The translations under genes and the position numbers were made by a program. Positions 8,808-17,410 of a DNA stretch of 64,000 nt are shown one piece after another (position 1 is the first letter of the stretch; each line of letters opens with the position of its first letter). Source of the stretch: Actinomadura rudentiformis (lineage in GTDB: Bacteria > Actinomycetota > Actinomycetes > Streptosporangiales > Streptosporangiaceae); contig NZ_WBMT01000018.1 of assembly GCF_008923185.1 (NCBI RefSeq), forward strand, positions 186,001-250,000, read 5' to 3'. Below the pieces are notes generated by a model. That model saw only the letters and a list, made by a program, of their open reading frames with translations, did not search any database and had not been told where the DNA came from.

Positions 8808-9902
8808 ATGACCGAAGATCACATGATGCATTGCTTGGCGGGCGACGAGCAGCTGTATATCACCGGCGTGGCCGTGACGGAGTTGGACGGTGTCCCACAC
8901 GTGGTGGGGCTGAACCACCGGGGAGTCGTTAAGAAGTGGGCCCTCCCGGACGGGGAAAGTGCCGTGGTCCCGTTGGATTTGCCGGCCGCGGCTCCTGAGG
9001 ACGAGTGGTACCTCGAGCAGGGCTGGGAGGAGGGCGATGGCTTCGGGGACCCGAATGCCAAGGTTCCCGCGGGCCACATCGTCGCGGTCATGACGGTGAC
9101 GCGACTTGACGGCCGTCCGGTCGTCGTCACCGGTGGCAACGAGCATGACCTGTCCAGTCACACTGGCGACGCCGACATGTACGCGGGCGCGGTACGGGTC
9201 TGGGACCTGCGGACGGGCCGCAAGGTCGGGAAAGTGATGGCCGGGGACGACCCTGCCGACGGGGCTGTCGGTGCCGTCTGCTCGCTGGCGGTCGTCTCGT
9301 CCGAGGGCGGTCCCATCGCGGTGAGCAGCAGCGAGTCAGGTCTGTTGCAGGCCTGGAACCTCCTGACCAATGAACTGGGCGCCTGCGCCGTGACCACTGG
9401 GGAGAACGGGGTGATGGGAGCCGCGACGATCGGAGGGCGTCCGATCGCCGTGACCGGTGGCGAGAGCCGCACGCTTGAGGCCTGGGACCTGCTCAGTGGT
9501 GAACGTTTCGGAGCGCTCATGCAGGGCGTCAGGCCCGCGGCCCAGGCCATCGCCGTCACCGAACTGGAGGGCCGTGCGGTCGCCGTGGTCGGTGGCGACG
9601 ACCCGACGATCCAGGTCTGGGAGGTTGGCCAGGAGGAGCCCATCGGGCTTGCTCTGGCTGGTCACACCTCCGGAGTCACCGATCTGGCGACCGCCTGGGT
9701 GGGGGGACGCGCGATCGTCGTCAGTGGAAGCGACGACGACACCACCCGCGTTTGGGATCTGGCGAGCGGGGAGCAGATCGGCGAACCGCTGATGTCGGCG
9801 ATGTCGCTGGCAGTGGCGGAGGTCGGTGGCGCGCCCGTCCTGGTGACGGGCCATGCCGACACGACCGTCCGGGTGTGGGACCTGTCGTTCGCCGGAGCCT
9901 AG
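8808..9902 (+). CDS. WD40-repeat beta-propeller protein
   Basis: 364 aa from ATG 8808; the upstream extension of the frame has no homology. It has repeated WD40-type blades ending VRVWDLRTG, LQAWNLLT, LEAWDLLSG, IQVWEVGQ, TRVWDLASG and VRVWDLS. I count six or seven blades, enough for one closed propeller. No enzymatic or membrane domain is attached, and there is no signal peptide, so it is probably a cytosolic scaffold. Many actinobacterial propellers of this type (IAVTGGESRTLEAWDL style, with DGRPVVVTGG inter-blade strands) are C-terminal parts of AAA or kinase proteins; here it stands alone. The AAA/WD40 scrap at 2319 may come from a related gene. Confidence 0.85.
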   Translation: MTEDHMMHCLAGDEQLYITGVAVTELDGVPHVVGLNHRGVVKKWALPDGESAVVPLDLPAAAPEDEWYLEQGWEEGDGFGDPNAKVPAGHIVAVMTVTRLDGRPVVVTGGNEHDLSSHTGDADMYAGAVRVWDLRTGRKVGKVMAGDDPADGAVGAVCSLAVVSSEGGPIAVSSSESGLLQAWNLLTNELGACAVTTGENGVMGAATIGGRPIAVTGGESRTLEAWDLLSGERFGALMQGVRPAAQAIAVTELEGRAVAVVGGDDPTIQVWEVGQEEPIGLALAGHTSGVTDLATAWVGGRAIVVSGSDDDTTRVWDLASGEQIGEPLMSAMSLAVAEVGGAPVLVTGHADTTVRVWDLSFAGA

Positions 9903-10029
9903 AGGTAGGGCGTGGAGCTCGGACGTCGTCACAGAGCTGTCGGTGGGCTCAGCTTCTGCGTTTGGACGGCGGCCATGAGAAGCGGTTCTGATCCGATTGT
10001 TGTGGGGCGATCACGTCGTGTGATGGCTG

Positions 10030-10150
10030 TCAATCGGCGTGGAGGATCTGGAGGGGGAGCAGGTCGAAGCCGGCGCGCCCGTATCCGTCGCGTTTGGTCC
10101 GTTTAATCCGATTCACGTTGCCCTCGACTCGGCCGGAGTTCCATTCCCTG
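10030..10150 (-). pseudogene. ISL3-family transposase C-terminal remnant
   Basis: Reads NSGRVEGNVNRIKRTKRDGY then GRAGFDLL and ILHAD-stop, the conserved C-terminus of ISL3 transposases (including the late catalytic Glu of VEG). Only about 38 codons survive. Confidence 0.85.
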
Positions 10151-10825
10151 CAGCGCACGTGAACCGGATGTCACACTCTGCCCCGTGATGAACGTGAGGC
10201 GGGAGTCCACGCCGGTGTCGACGCCACAAGCGAGACGTCCCGCCATGAGGGTGATCCGCATCCCGCCGTCCCGATTCGGCCCTGGCGCCGTCAGGACGAT
10301 GCGGATCGCGGGCCCGCGATCACCGGACGTTGATGCGGCCAGTGTCACGAAACCGCCGTTCAGCCAGGGCGGAGGTGGGTATCGGTGTCGATCTTGCTTG
10401 CCGCGGCCAGGGATCAGTGGCATCGGTCGGGGTAGGGGCCGGTCATGTGGGTGCGAGCGGTAGGGACGATCTCGTGGCCGGGTTGGTCAGTGCGGTGGTC
10501 ATAACCGTGGCGGAGAAGCTGGAGCAACGCTGGAGCGGTCGGCCTGACTCTCACGTGTCTGGGCGAACGGTCTTGCGGCTGGTCGGCCTGCCCGAAAAGC
10601 CGGGCCGCCTTGGTCAGCATGAGGAGTTTCGAGTGGGTCTTCGGTCCCAAGGAGGATGAGTGGCTGGAGCAGACCGTGGCGGGTCTGCTGATCGCGGAAG
10701 GCTCCGCTGGACCTACCTGCTGGACGGGGCGATGGAGGCGGCGTGGCTCATCGCATGGCTTCGTGCGGGCCGGTCGGTGGAGCCGGGGCGCCACCCCACA
10801 GTCCCGCTGTCGGTGAGGACGTCGG
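10151..10825. other. decayed region, no gene recognised
   Basis: A minus-strand frame over about 10,414-10,630 (KLLMLTKAARLFGQADQP and onwards) may be protein scrap, but I cannot place it in a family. Nothing else is supported. Confidence 0.3.
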
Positions 10826-11060
10826 CTAGACAAGTGATCTTTCATGGTCGCAGCCGATCGGCGAGCGGGTGACTGGCCGGCCGGTGCGGTGGGTGTGCCG
10901 GATCGCCGCCGCCATGGCCAGGATCCTCTAGATGACGCGTGTGGCGACGCCTGGAAGGTGTGACCGCCGTGTCTTTCCGGGTCGAGTTGTCCCTTGAGGG
11001 TGTTGTTGACCGACTCGATCAGCTGCCGGGCCGGTTTGAGCAGGCGTTCGCACCGGCCGA
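10826..11060 (-). pseudogene. IS982-type transposase C-terminal remnant
   Basis: Reads LLKPARQLIESVNNTLKGQL then ERHGG in one frame and RILAMAAAIRHTHRTGRPVT to a stop in another. This is the end of an IS982/IS5-like DDE transposase with a frameshift between the pieces. It overlaps the 3' end of the chromate transporter remnant, so the IS probably truncated that gene. Confidence 0.75.
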
Positions 11061-11184
11061 GGCTGCTCGCCGCGCATCGTCGGCCGCAGTGGCTGGATGC
11101 CGAGCTGGGCAAAGCCCGGTGTCGCCGCCCTTGGATGTCGGGGGGCGTTTCGGCCCTCGGGGCTGCTGGTCCAGGATTCGGGGG

Positions 11185-11576
11185 CGGGCGTGTCGCCAGA
11201 TGAGTGTGGCGGCCAGGCCGAGGGTGGCGCAGGTGGCGAGGGTGCGCAGGACGCTCCACCGCAGGTGGAAGACCATGGCCAGGGCGGCCAGGGTGATGAT
11301 CAGGGCGGTGGGCCGCCATGTCGCCGGCTCGGGGAGTTGCAGGTGGATCGGCCCCCAGTCGTGGGTGTGGGTGGTGCGGAAGAGGGTGTGGACGGCGAGG
11401 TTGGCGATGACGCCGACGACGGCGGCGGTGATGCCGGTGAGCGCGGCCGTGATGGAGGCGTTGCCGCGTAGGCGTTCGACGTAAGGGGCGCCGAGGAAGA
11501 TGAAGATGAAGCAGGGCACGAAGGTGACCCAGGTGGCCTTTCCGACCGCGTCCACGTCCGGCATCGGGTACTCGTG
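11185..11576 (-). pseudogene. chrA: chromate transporter (ChrA) C-terminal fragment
   Basis: VGKATWVTFVPCFIFIFLGA then PYVERLRGNASITAALTGIT and AAVVGVIANLAVHTLF are signature ChrA sequence, ending in LRWSVLRTLATCATLGLA. Only the last third of the roughly 400-aa antiporter is present. The 5' end is replaced by an unrelated segment (11,577-11,680) and the 3' side runs into the IS982 scrap. It is next to the mercury locus, so this was probably a metal-resistance block. Confidence 0.75.
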
Positions 11577-11938
11577 CGCCTCCCACAACAAGGCCTCCAC
11601 CCCCTCCCCGAACCGGCGGGCCAGATGAGCCCGCGCGGCGTGCACCGCCTCGGGCGACGGGATAGGAAGAGGTTCACCCATACACGCAGCCCAAACACGC
11701 GCGATCTTCCAGCGGCAGCCCAACCCCGAGCCCAGAGGCCCCGCCTAAAGCGCCGATCCCTCCCAACTTCCGATACTTGTGAATAGTCGATGTTGATGTT
11801 GCTGGTCTGTGGGGTCATGGTGGCGGGCCGGGTCATCCGGTGGTGGGTCCGGGCCTGGCGGCTGGGACCGCAGGGAGTTGAGGGCCGGTGGGCCCCTGGA
11901 GTTCGGGGCGCGCTGACGGGCTCAGCGCCGGTTCAGCA
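11577..11938. other. no gene recognised
   Basis: The minus-strand frame continuous with chrA (SPEAVHAARAHLARRFGEGV) is not chromate transporter sequence and I do not recognise it. The rest is non-coding spacer. Confidence 0.35.
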
Positions 11939-12331
11939 TCAGCGTTGTCGGGGGTGCGGTCGGGGGGCTGGGGAGATGCGGGGGCAGCAGGCAAGGGCGG
12001 CGGCGTTGTCGGCGGCCAGGGCGCGGGCCAGGACGACCAGGTCGGCGACGCGGGGGTCGCCGATTGAGTAGCGCAGTTTCTTGCCGTCGCGGCGGGCGGT
12101 GACGTAGCCGCAGTCGACCAGGCACGACAGGTGCACCGACACCCGGGGCTGGGAGATGCCGGCGTGGGCGACGCAGTCGGCGGAGGTGCGCTCGCCGCCC
12201 AGGATGAACTCCATCAGCTTGAGCCGTGTGGGGTCGGCCAGGGCGCGGAAGAACGTGGCGACGGTGTCGGTATGCGTGCACTCGGCCGGGCCGTCGGCGC
12301 GGCCGAGTGCCAGGGCAGGAGTCGGGTTCAC
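11939..12331 (-). CDS. ArsR/SmtB-family metal-sensing repressor, probable mercury regulator
   Basis: 130 aa. Winged-helix ArsR core: ATFFRALADPTRLKLMEFIL, recognition helix ISQPRVSVHLSCLVDCGYVT, wing ARRDGKKLRYSIGDPRV. Cysteines at 18, 53, 70, 74, 115 and 116 are candidate Hg(II) ligands. In Streptomyces lividans the mer repressor is an ArsR-type protein rather than a Tn501-type MerR. The divergent arrangement with merA here supports the same role: repressing merA and itself until Hg(II) binds. The shared 130-bp divergent region contains a good inverted repeat (12,387-12,404). Confidence 0.88.
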   Translation of the reverse strand: MNPTPALALGRADGPAECTHTDTVATFFRALADPTRLKLMEFILGGERTSADCVAHAGISQPRVSVHLSCLVDCGYVTARRDGKKLRYSIGDPRVADLVVLARALAADNAAALACCPRISPAPRPHPRQR

Positions 12332-12386
12332 GGGATCCTTCCACCTTCTGCAATTCGCCTATCCGCATAGTATGGGGACAGCTTGT

Positions 12387-12404
12387 TATTCGGCAAAGCG
12401 AATA
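12387..12404. promoter_or_regulatory. inverted repeat in the merA divergent promoter, likely ArsR-type operator
   Basis: TATTCG-GCAAAG-CGAATA is a perfect 6-bp inverted repeat with a 6-bp spacer in the 129-bp region between the divergent regulator and merA. A further CTATCCGCATAG near 12,358-12,370 gives a weaker second half-site. Binding by the ArsR-type protein is inferred. Confidence 0.55.
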
Positions 12405-12460
12405 GAAGTGGTTCCGGATGGGCTCGACCAGGTGCGGGGGATCGAAGGAGGGACGAGGTC

Positions 12461-13954
12461 ATGGATGCTGCGGAGGCCTGGGCGGAGGACGGGGTCGATC
12501 TGGCGGTGATCGGGTCGGGTGGGGCTGGCTTCGCCGCGGCGATCGCGGCCCGTACCAAGGGCGCCTCGGTGGTCATGGTCGAGCGCGGCACGGTCGGCGG
12601 TACCTGCGTCAACACCGGGTGCGTGCCGTCCAAGGCGCTGTTGGCGGCGGCCGAGGCCCGGCATGGGGCCGTGGCTCAGCCCTTTCCCGGCATCGTCACC
12701 CAGGCGGGTCCGGTGGACCTCGGCACGTTGATCGGCGGCAAGACCGCTCTGGTGGAGGGCATGCGCGCCGGCAAGTACACCGATCTGGCAGCCGAGTACG
12801 GATGGCAGATCCTGCGCGGCACCGCCTCGTTCACCGGTGAGGCCGACAGCCCGGCGCTGCGGGTGGACCTGCAGGACGGCGGCAGCACGGTGCTCAAGGC
12901 CGCCCACTACCTGGTGGCGACCGGGTCCACGCCGTGGGCGCCGCCGATTCCCGGACTGCGGCAGGCTGGATATCTGACCTCGGCCACGGCGATGGAGCTG
13001 GACCGGCTTCCCGAATCGCTGGTCGTGGTGGGCGGCAACTCGATCGGGCTGGAGCAGGCCCAGTTGTTCGCCCGGCTGGGGGTGCGGGTCACCGTGGTGG
13101 AGGCACGGGACCGGCTGGCGCCGTTCGCCGAGCCCGAGATCTCCACGGCGCTGGAAGAGGTGTTCTCCGGAGAGGGCATCGGCGTGCACACCGCCGCCAC
13201 CGTCACCGCCGTACACCGCGACGATTCCGCCGGCCTGACCGGCAACGATGCCGGTCAGGGCGCCGATCGGGATGCCGGGTACGTGCTGTCGGCCGCCTGC
13301 GGTGGGCAGGTGATGGCGTTGCGGGCCGAGCAGTTGCTGGTGGCCACCGGACGCAGCCCTGTCACCAGCGGCCTCGGCCTGGACGCGGTCGGGGTGAAGA
13401 CCGGTGAGCGCGGCGAAATCGTGACCGATGACCGCCTGCGCACCACCAACCCCCGGGTCTGGGCTGCGGGTGATGTGACCGGGCATCCGCAGCTGGTCTA
13501 CGTGGCCGCCGCACACGGCGCGCTGGTCGCCGACAACGCGCTGGACGGTGCACAGCACACGCTGGACTATGCCGCGCTGCCGCAGGTCATCTTCACCAGC
13601 CCGGTCGTCGCTTCGGCCGGGCTCACCGAGGTCCAGGCGCTGGCGCAGGGGATCAGGTGTGAGTGCCGGGTGCTGCCGCTGGAATACGTATCGCGCGCCC
13701 TGGTGACTCGGGACACCCGCGGGCTGGTCAAGCTGGTCGCCGAAGCGAGGACCGGTCGGCTGCTGGGCGCCCATGTCCTGGCCGAGGGCGCCGGTGAGGT
13801 GATCGCCGGTGCGGTGTACGCGCTGGCGGCCGGGATGACGGTGCAGCAGATCGCCGGTCTGTGGTCGCCGTACCTGACGATGGCCGAAGCGCTGAAGCTG
13901 GCCGCCCAGACCTACACCCGTGATGTGGCCAAGCTGTCGTGCTGCGCCACCTGA
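12461..13954 (+). CDS. merA: mercuric reductase MerA
   Basis: 497 aa. An FAD/NADPH disulfide oxidoreductase that reduces Hg(II) to Hg(0) in the cytosol. FAD-binding motif VIGSGGAGFAAA; redox-active pair Cys49/Cys54 in GGTCVNTGCVPSK; NADPH motif VVVGGNSIGLEQAQ; second FAD motif VWAAGDVTGHPQLVYVAAAH. The MerA-specific C-terminal cysteine pair, which receives Hg(II) from the partner subunit, is at 494-495 (KLSCCAT). There is no N-terminal HMA (NmerA) domain. Start: ATG 12,461 with GGAGG 9 nt upstream; the longer frame to 12,383 runs through the operator. It heads an operon with the MerR-type gene and both merB genes, all on the plus strand. Confidence 0.97.
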   Translation: MDAAEAWAEDGVDLAVIGSGGAGFAAAIAARTKGASVVMVERGTVGGTCVNTGCVPSKALLAAAEARHGAVAQPFPGIVTQAGPVDLGTLIGGKTALVEGMRAGKYTDLAAEYGWQILRGTASFTGEADSPALRVDLQDGGSTVLKAAHYLVATGSTPWAPPIPGLRQAGYLTSATAMELDRLPESLVVVGGNSIGLEQAQLFARLGVRVTVVEARDRLAPFAEPEISTALEEVFSGEGIGVHTAATVTAVHRDDSAGLTGNDAGQGADRDAGYVLSAACGGQVMALRAEQLLVATGRSPVTSGLGLDAVGVKTGERGEIVTDDRLRTTNPRVWAAGDVTGHPQLVYVAAAHGALVADNALDGAQHTLDYAALPQVIFTSPVVASAGLTEVQALAQGIRCECRVLPLEYVSRALVTRDTRGLVKLVAEARTGRLLGAHVLAEGAGEVIAGAVYALAAGMTVQQIAGLWSPYLTMAEALKLAAQTYTRDVAKLSCCAT

Positions 13955-13980
13955 CCAGCCGCTCAAGAAGGGAGCGCGCC

Positions 13981-14466
13981 GTGAGCGTGAACGAGTTGCG
14001 GCCGATGACGGTCGGTGAGCTGTCGCGCCGGACCGGGGTGCCGGTCAAGACGCTGCGTGAGTACACCGATCTCGGGCTGATCTACAGTCTGGGCCGCAGC
14101 CCCGCGGGCTACCGCCTGTTCGACGCCGACGCACTGTGGTGCGTCCGGTTCATCGGCGAGCTGCGCGGCCTCGGCCTGACCATCGCGGAAATCGTTCACC
14201 TGGCCACCACGGCCACGGCAGCCACGGCAGCCACGGCAGCCACGGCGGCCGGGGCGGCCGGGGCGGCCGGGGACGGCAGCGGTGAGCCGGTCGGCTCGCA
14301 CCTGGCCGAATTGCTGCGCCGGTCGCGGCGGCGGCTGGAGCAGCGCATCGCCGCCCAGCAGCGGACACTGCGCCGGATCGAGGAGTTCGAGGCCGCCCAC
14401 CGCGCCGACCTGGACGAGCAGGACCTGTGCTGGGCCGGTGACCCCCGCTGCATTCCCCGGCCCTGA
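13981..14466 (+). CDS. MerR-family transcriptional regulator
   Basis: 161 aa from GTG 13,981 (GGGAG upstream); it begins 27 nt after merA. The winged HTH is typical (MTVGELSRRTGVPVKTLREY, then TDLGLIYSLGRSPAGYRLFD), followed by the dimerisation helix LLRRSRRRLEQRIAAQQRTL. Between them is an Ala/Thr/Gly run encoded by 9-nt tandem repeats. The Tn501 MerR ligand equivalent to Cys82 is not present. Two cysteines near the C-terminus (LCWAGDPRC) could bind metal. It may sense organomercurials or another metal and probably drives the MerR-type promoter ahead of the first lyase gene, though these specifics are inference. Confidence 0.88.
   Translation: MSVNELRPMTVGELSRRTGVPVKTLREYTDLGLIYSLGRSPAGYRLFDADALWCVRFIGELRGLGLTIAEIVHLATTATAATAATAATAAGAAGAAGDGSGEPVGSHLAELLRRSRRRLEQRIAAQQRTLRRIEEFEAAHRADLDEQDLCWAGDPRCIPRP
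14212..14274 (+). repeat. 9-nt in-frame tandem repeat inside the MerR-family gene
   Basis: Seven units: three of GCCACGGCA, one GCCACGGCG, then GCCGGGGCG-type units ending imperfectly. Each encodes a three-residue Ala-Thr-Ala or Ala-Gly-Ala step. Such repeats can change copy number by slippage without breaking the frame, altering the spacing between the DNA-binding and dimerisation parts. Confidence 0.9.
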
Positions 14467-14503
14467 CCCTCCCGCCCGGACCGGGGCAAGGGCGAGGTAG
14501 GGC

Positions 14504-14535
14504 TTGACTCTCACCCCGGGGGCAGACCCTAACGT
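14504..14535 (+). promoter_or_regulatory. MerR-type promoter ahead of the first merB-like gene
   Basis: TTGACT (14,504-14,509) and TAACGT (14,530-14,535) are separated by 20 bp, longer than the usual 17. The spacer is centred on CCCCGGGG, a dyad. An overlong spacer over a dyad is the signature of promoters activated by MerR-family proteins, which untwist the DNA. The MerR-type gene lies immediately upstream. Confidence 0.6.
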
Positions 14536-14585
14536 CTCGGTGAGCTGGCCAAACATCCAGCTCCACCCAGCCAAGGGAGCCTGCC

Positions 14586-15302
14586 ATGAACACCGGCTCA
14601 GCCCGCCGACCGGTCGGCGCCGGTTCGTTCGAGGACAACTGGCGCACCATGTTCACCCGCCACCGCCACCTGTTCGACCTGATCCACGCCGTGATCGCGC
14701 TGACGGCGGCCGGAGACCACCCGACCCCGCTCCGGCTGTTGGCGGCCGCGCTGCACCGCACCCCCGACGACACCCAGCACTTGATCGACACCACCACCGC
14801 CGGCGTGTCCACCTGGGGACGCATCTGGCACGACGACGAGCACGTCCACCTGGACATGGCCACCACCTCCACATCCCGCTACCGGTACCGCATCGGACAG
14901 CGCACCATCGCCGTCAGCGGCTGCGCACCCGACACCTTCCTGGTCGCCCAAGCACTCGACCAGCCGCTGCACATCACGTCCACCTGCCCCGTCACCGCGA
15001 CCCCGATCACCGTGGACTTCGCACCCACCGGGGCGGTCGAGGCCGACCCCGCCGGCACGGTGGTCGCGCTCATCGACCCCGCCGCCGCACCCGGCACGAT
15101 CCTGACCGCCAGCCAGAACCTGGACCCCGCCACCGTCGACCGCGACGCCTGCAGCCAGCAACCCTTCTTCGCCTCCACCGACGCCGCCCAGTCCTGGCAC
15201 AAGGACCACCCCACCGGCCGCGTCCTGCCGGTCGCCGACCTGAACACCTGGTGGCGGCAGCTCCGCGCAGAAACCACCGCCCTGCCCACCCTCACCAGCT
15301 GA
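14586..15302 (+). CDS. merB: alkylmercury lyase-like protein (divergent MerB)
   Basis: 238 aa from ATG 14,586, preceded by AAGGGAG. MerB cleaves the carbon-mercury bond of organomercurials, giving Hg(II) for MerA. Catalytic residues are recognisable: Cys113 and Asp116 in GCAPDTFLVAQAL and Cys189 in DACSQQPFFAS, corresponding to Cys96, Asp99 and Cys159 of plasmid R831b MerB. The N-terminal winged-helix-like part (LFDLIHAVIALTAAGDHPTP) and the overall sequence diverge strongly from canonical MerB. The 33-kDa-range fold is inferred. It lies between the MerR-type regulator and a canonical merB. Either a paralogue with different organomercurial preference or a related lyase; the catalytic triad argues for activity. 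Confidence 0.82.
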   Translation: MNTGSARRPVGAGSFEDNWRTMFTRHRHLFDLIHAVIALTAAGDHPTPLRLLAAALHRTPDDTQHLIDTTTAGVSTWGRIWHDDEHVHLDMATTSTSRYRYRIGQRTIAVSGCAPDTFLVAQALDQPLHITSTCPVTATPITVDFAPTGAVEADPAGTVVALIDPAAAPGTILTASQNLDPATVDRDACSQQPFFASTDAAQSWHKDHPTGRVLPVADLNTWWRQLRAETTALPTLTS

Positions 15303-15388
15303 CATCCGCCGCGATCGATCCGGCGCAGGGCCGAGTCCCAGACCCGCCGGGGCATCGACACCGCTGAACCACGCGAGGAGGAGTGAAC

Positions 15389-16036
15389 ATGACCAGCCAG
15401 CCAGGACCCGAGCCGTCCCTGGAGGGTGTCTTCCGCGCCGAGACCGGCAGCACGCTGAACTGGCTCGGCCTGCCGCTGCTGCGGCTGCTGGCCCGCGGCC
15501 GGCCGGTCACCGCAGACCAGCTGGCCGCCGTCACCGGCCGCCCGATCGAGCAAGTCCGGGCCGCGCTGGCGGGCCAGGGCGACATCGAATACGACGACCA
15601 GCGCCAGATCATCGGCAACGGCATCACCCTGCGGCCCACCGCGCACCGCTTCATCGTCGACGGCGCCTCGCTGTTCACGTGGTGCGCGCTGGACACCCTG
15701 GTCTTCCCCGCCCTGCTCGGCCGCCCCGCCGACGTCGAGTCGACTTGCCACGCCACCGGCGTCCCGGTGCACTTGCACGTCGAACCTGATCGCGTCACCG
15801 CGGTCGAGCCCGCCACGACCGTCGTCTCGCTGGTCACCCCTGCCGACCGCACCGAGATCCGGTCCTCGTTCTGCAACCAGGTGCACTTCTTCGCCAGCGC
15901 CCACGCCGCCGCCGCGTGGCTGCACGACCACCCCGGCGCCAGCGTCCTGCCCACCGCCCAGGCTCAGCACCAGGCCCGGTCCCTGATCCAGAGCCTGCCG
16001 CTGGCCGGTGGCCCAGGCGAGTGCTCCTGCTGCTAG
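15389..16036 (+). CDS. merB: organomercurial lyase MerB
   Basis: 215 aa. Canonical MerB: Cys99 and Asp102 in WCALDTLVFPALLGRPA and Cys162 in SSFCNQVHFFASAHAA match the catalytic Cys96/Asp99/Cys159. The N-terminal helical domain (LNWLGLPLLRLLARGRPVTA) is present. The C-terminus adds an extra Cys-rich tail (GECSCC) that could help pass Hg(II) on, by analogy with the MerA tail. Start: ATG 15,389 with GGAGG 7 nt upstream; the GTG 6 nt earlier is too close to that site. Last gene of the mer operon. Confidence 0.95.
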   Translation: MTSQPGPEPSLEGVFRAETGSTLNWLGLPLLRLLARGRPVTADQLAAVTGRPIEQVRAALAGQGDIEYDDQRQIIGNGITLRPTAHRFIVDGASLFTWCALDTLVFPALLGRPADVESTCHATGVPVHLHVEPDRVTAVEPATTVVSLVTPADRTEIRSSFCNQVHFFASAHAAAAWLHDHPGASVLPTAQAQHQARSLIQSLPLAGGPGECSCC

Positions 16037-16069
16037 CCCGTGGCGTCGGCTCCCTGGCGCGACGGGACC

Positions 16070-16198
16070 TTAAATGATCGCGAGCCGGCTAGCCATGGGT
16101 TCAGCCGGGTCGACCGGCAGCTGCACGTACGCCTCGTCGTCGGCCACTTCATGCTCGGCCGCAGTCTCGGTGTCGGGCGCCAGGGGCTCGGCATGGTC
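16070..16198 (-). pseudogene. second copy of the small acidic peptide, 5' end lost
   Basis: Minus-strand frame ending DDEAYVQLPVDPAEPMAS, RLAII, stop. It shares about 85% identity over its last 25 residues with the peptide at 7538-7672. There is no start codon in frame, because upstream it overlaps the out-of-frame end of the flavoprotein. A deletion has probably fused the two. Confidence 0.5.
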
Positions 16199-16580
16199 GG
16201 TGGGCCGGCTGATGAAGTGCGTCGTTGATGGAGGGCACTGCGGTGATCGGGATGCCCAGGCCGATCGCTTCGCTGAGGAGGCCGAGGGTGTCGCTGATCC
16301 CTGCGGCCCATTTGTTGATCGTGTTGAAGGTGGCGGGCGCGACGAGCATCGCGTCGGCGGGTGGCAGGACGTCCGGCTCGTTGGGCTGCTTGTAGGTCGA
16401 GCGGACCGGATGTCCGGTGAGGTCGGCCAGGTCTGGAAGTTCGTCGGCGAGCCATGCCGTGGCCGTGGGGGTGGTGATCAGGCAGACGTCCCAGCCGTGC
16501 TGTTGGGCGGTGGTGATGAGCCCGCTGATGTGGCGGGTGGGCGGTGCGGCGCAGGCCACCGCGTAGAGGACGGCGGTCAT
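16149..16580 (-). pseudogene. flavoprotein (HFCD family), 3'-truncated
   Basis: MTAVLYAVACAAPPTRHISG, DVCLITTPTATAWL, then LPPADAMLVAPATFNTINKW and GIPITAVPSINDAL are the FMN-binding homo-oligomeric Cys decarboxylase fold (PASANT-like PATFNT motif). Full proteins continue about 40 more residues after SINDALHQ; here the frame slips into the small-peptide remnant and ends in unrelated sequence. In actinobacteria this flavoprotein is often near XRE regulators on mobile elements; its reaction is not known. Confidence 0.65.
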
Positions 16581-16870
16581 TTGCGATTGGGTTGTGCTGC
16601 TCGGGTTGTGCTGCTCGTCGGCTGGCGGGTCCTGTGACTTGACCAGTGTGCCGTTGTCGAGGCGGTGGTAGGTGCGTGAGGCGTTGACGCTCAGCTTGGC
16701 CTCGACGGCGGCGTCGACGCCCGAGGAATCCGATGCGGCTAGCGCTGGCTGCTCGGTGGTTGGAGGCTCTGTGCGTGCTGGTTGGGGGTGCTTTCCCTGA
16801 CTGGGGGCGTTGGGGTGGTCGGGGTGGTTGGCGTAGCAGGGTGGTCAGGAGTTGGTGGGTTTCCTCCGCG
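16581..16870. other. no gene recognised
   Basis: A minus-strand frame continuing upstream of the flavoprotein start (VDAAVEAKLSVNASRTYHRL) may be the end of a lost upstream gene. No other feature was seen. Confidence 0.35.
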
Positions 16871-17134
16871 CCCCTAGAGGCCGGCGCGTCGATCACCTTC
16901 GACGCGATCGCCCCAGCCGCAGCCCCTCAAGGCGTCCAGATATCGGCCGCCGCCGTCAACATCAACGCCCGCCGTCCCACGCACCAAGGCTGGCTGTCGA
17001 TCTACGGCGCCGACACCGATGACCCGGACATCTCCAGCGTCAACTTCGATCAAGGTGAGAGCACCAGCGGCTTCGACCTCGCCATGCCCGGGACCGACGG
17101 CCGATTGACGGTCACTAACCGTTGCTGGGTGTGA
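16871..17134 (+). pseudogene. fragment of a beta-rich secreted-type repeat protein
   Basis: ISAAAVNINARRPTHQGWLS, then IYGADTDDPDISSVNFDQGE and PGTDGRLTVTN resemble the VNVTATxPTxxGYLTVYP repeats found in actinobacterial secreted hydrolases. One repeat is left; there is no start and it runs directly into the xis remnant. Assignment is tentative. Confidence 0.35.
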
Positions 17135-17283
17135 AGGCGTCGTGGCTGCGTCGGAAGGCAGCCGCTCGAGCGATCCCGTGCACGTTCCTGGGGAAGCACC
17201 TGCGGTTTTCTCGCGCCGACCTGGAAGCGATCATCACCGCCGGTGAGCAGTCCCCTCGCCAAAAGCGGCATCGGTCGGGATGA
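17125..17283 (+). pseudogene. excisionase (xis) remnant
   Basis: Nucleotide-level copy of the intact xis at 40,933-41,154: LLGVKASWLRRKAAARAIPC, then TFLGKHLRFSRADLEAIITA and GEQSPRQKRHRSG. The first 15-20 codons are missing, replaced by the secreted-protein scrap. The sequence after its stop also matches the intact locus up to the integrase start. Confidence 0.85.
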
Positions 17284-17410
17284 CGTGGGCGCTTGAGCGC
17301 TCATGCCCAGTCGAGCGTGGATGACTCCGACCCCGGCCGCCCCACTTTCGGGGCGCCGGCCTGATCACATATCTGGAAGGAGATCGTCATGGCCTGGGCG
17401 GAAAACATGG

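Noticed and set aside
10414..11586. 390-codon minus-strand frame that could be read as one large gene
   Set aside because: It is a patchwork: out-of-frame chrA sequence, IS982 scrap and unrecognised DNA. It was annotated as separate remnants.
12386..13966. 526-codon minus-strand open frame
   Set aside because: Mirror of merA; the plus-strand frame has every MerA motif.
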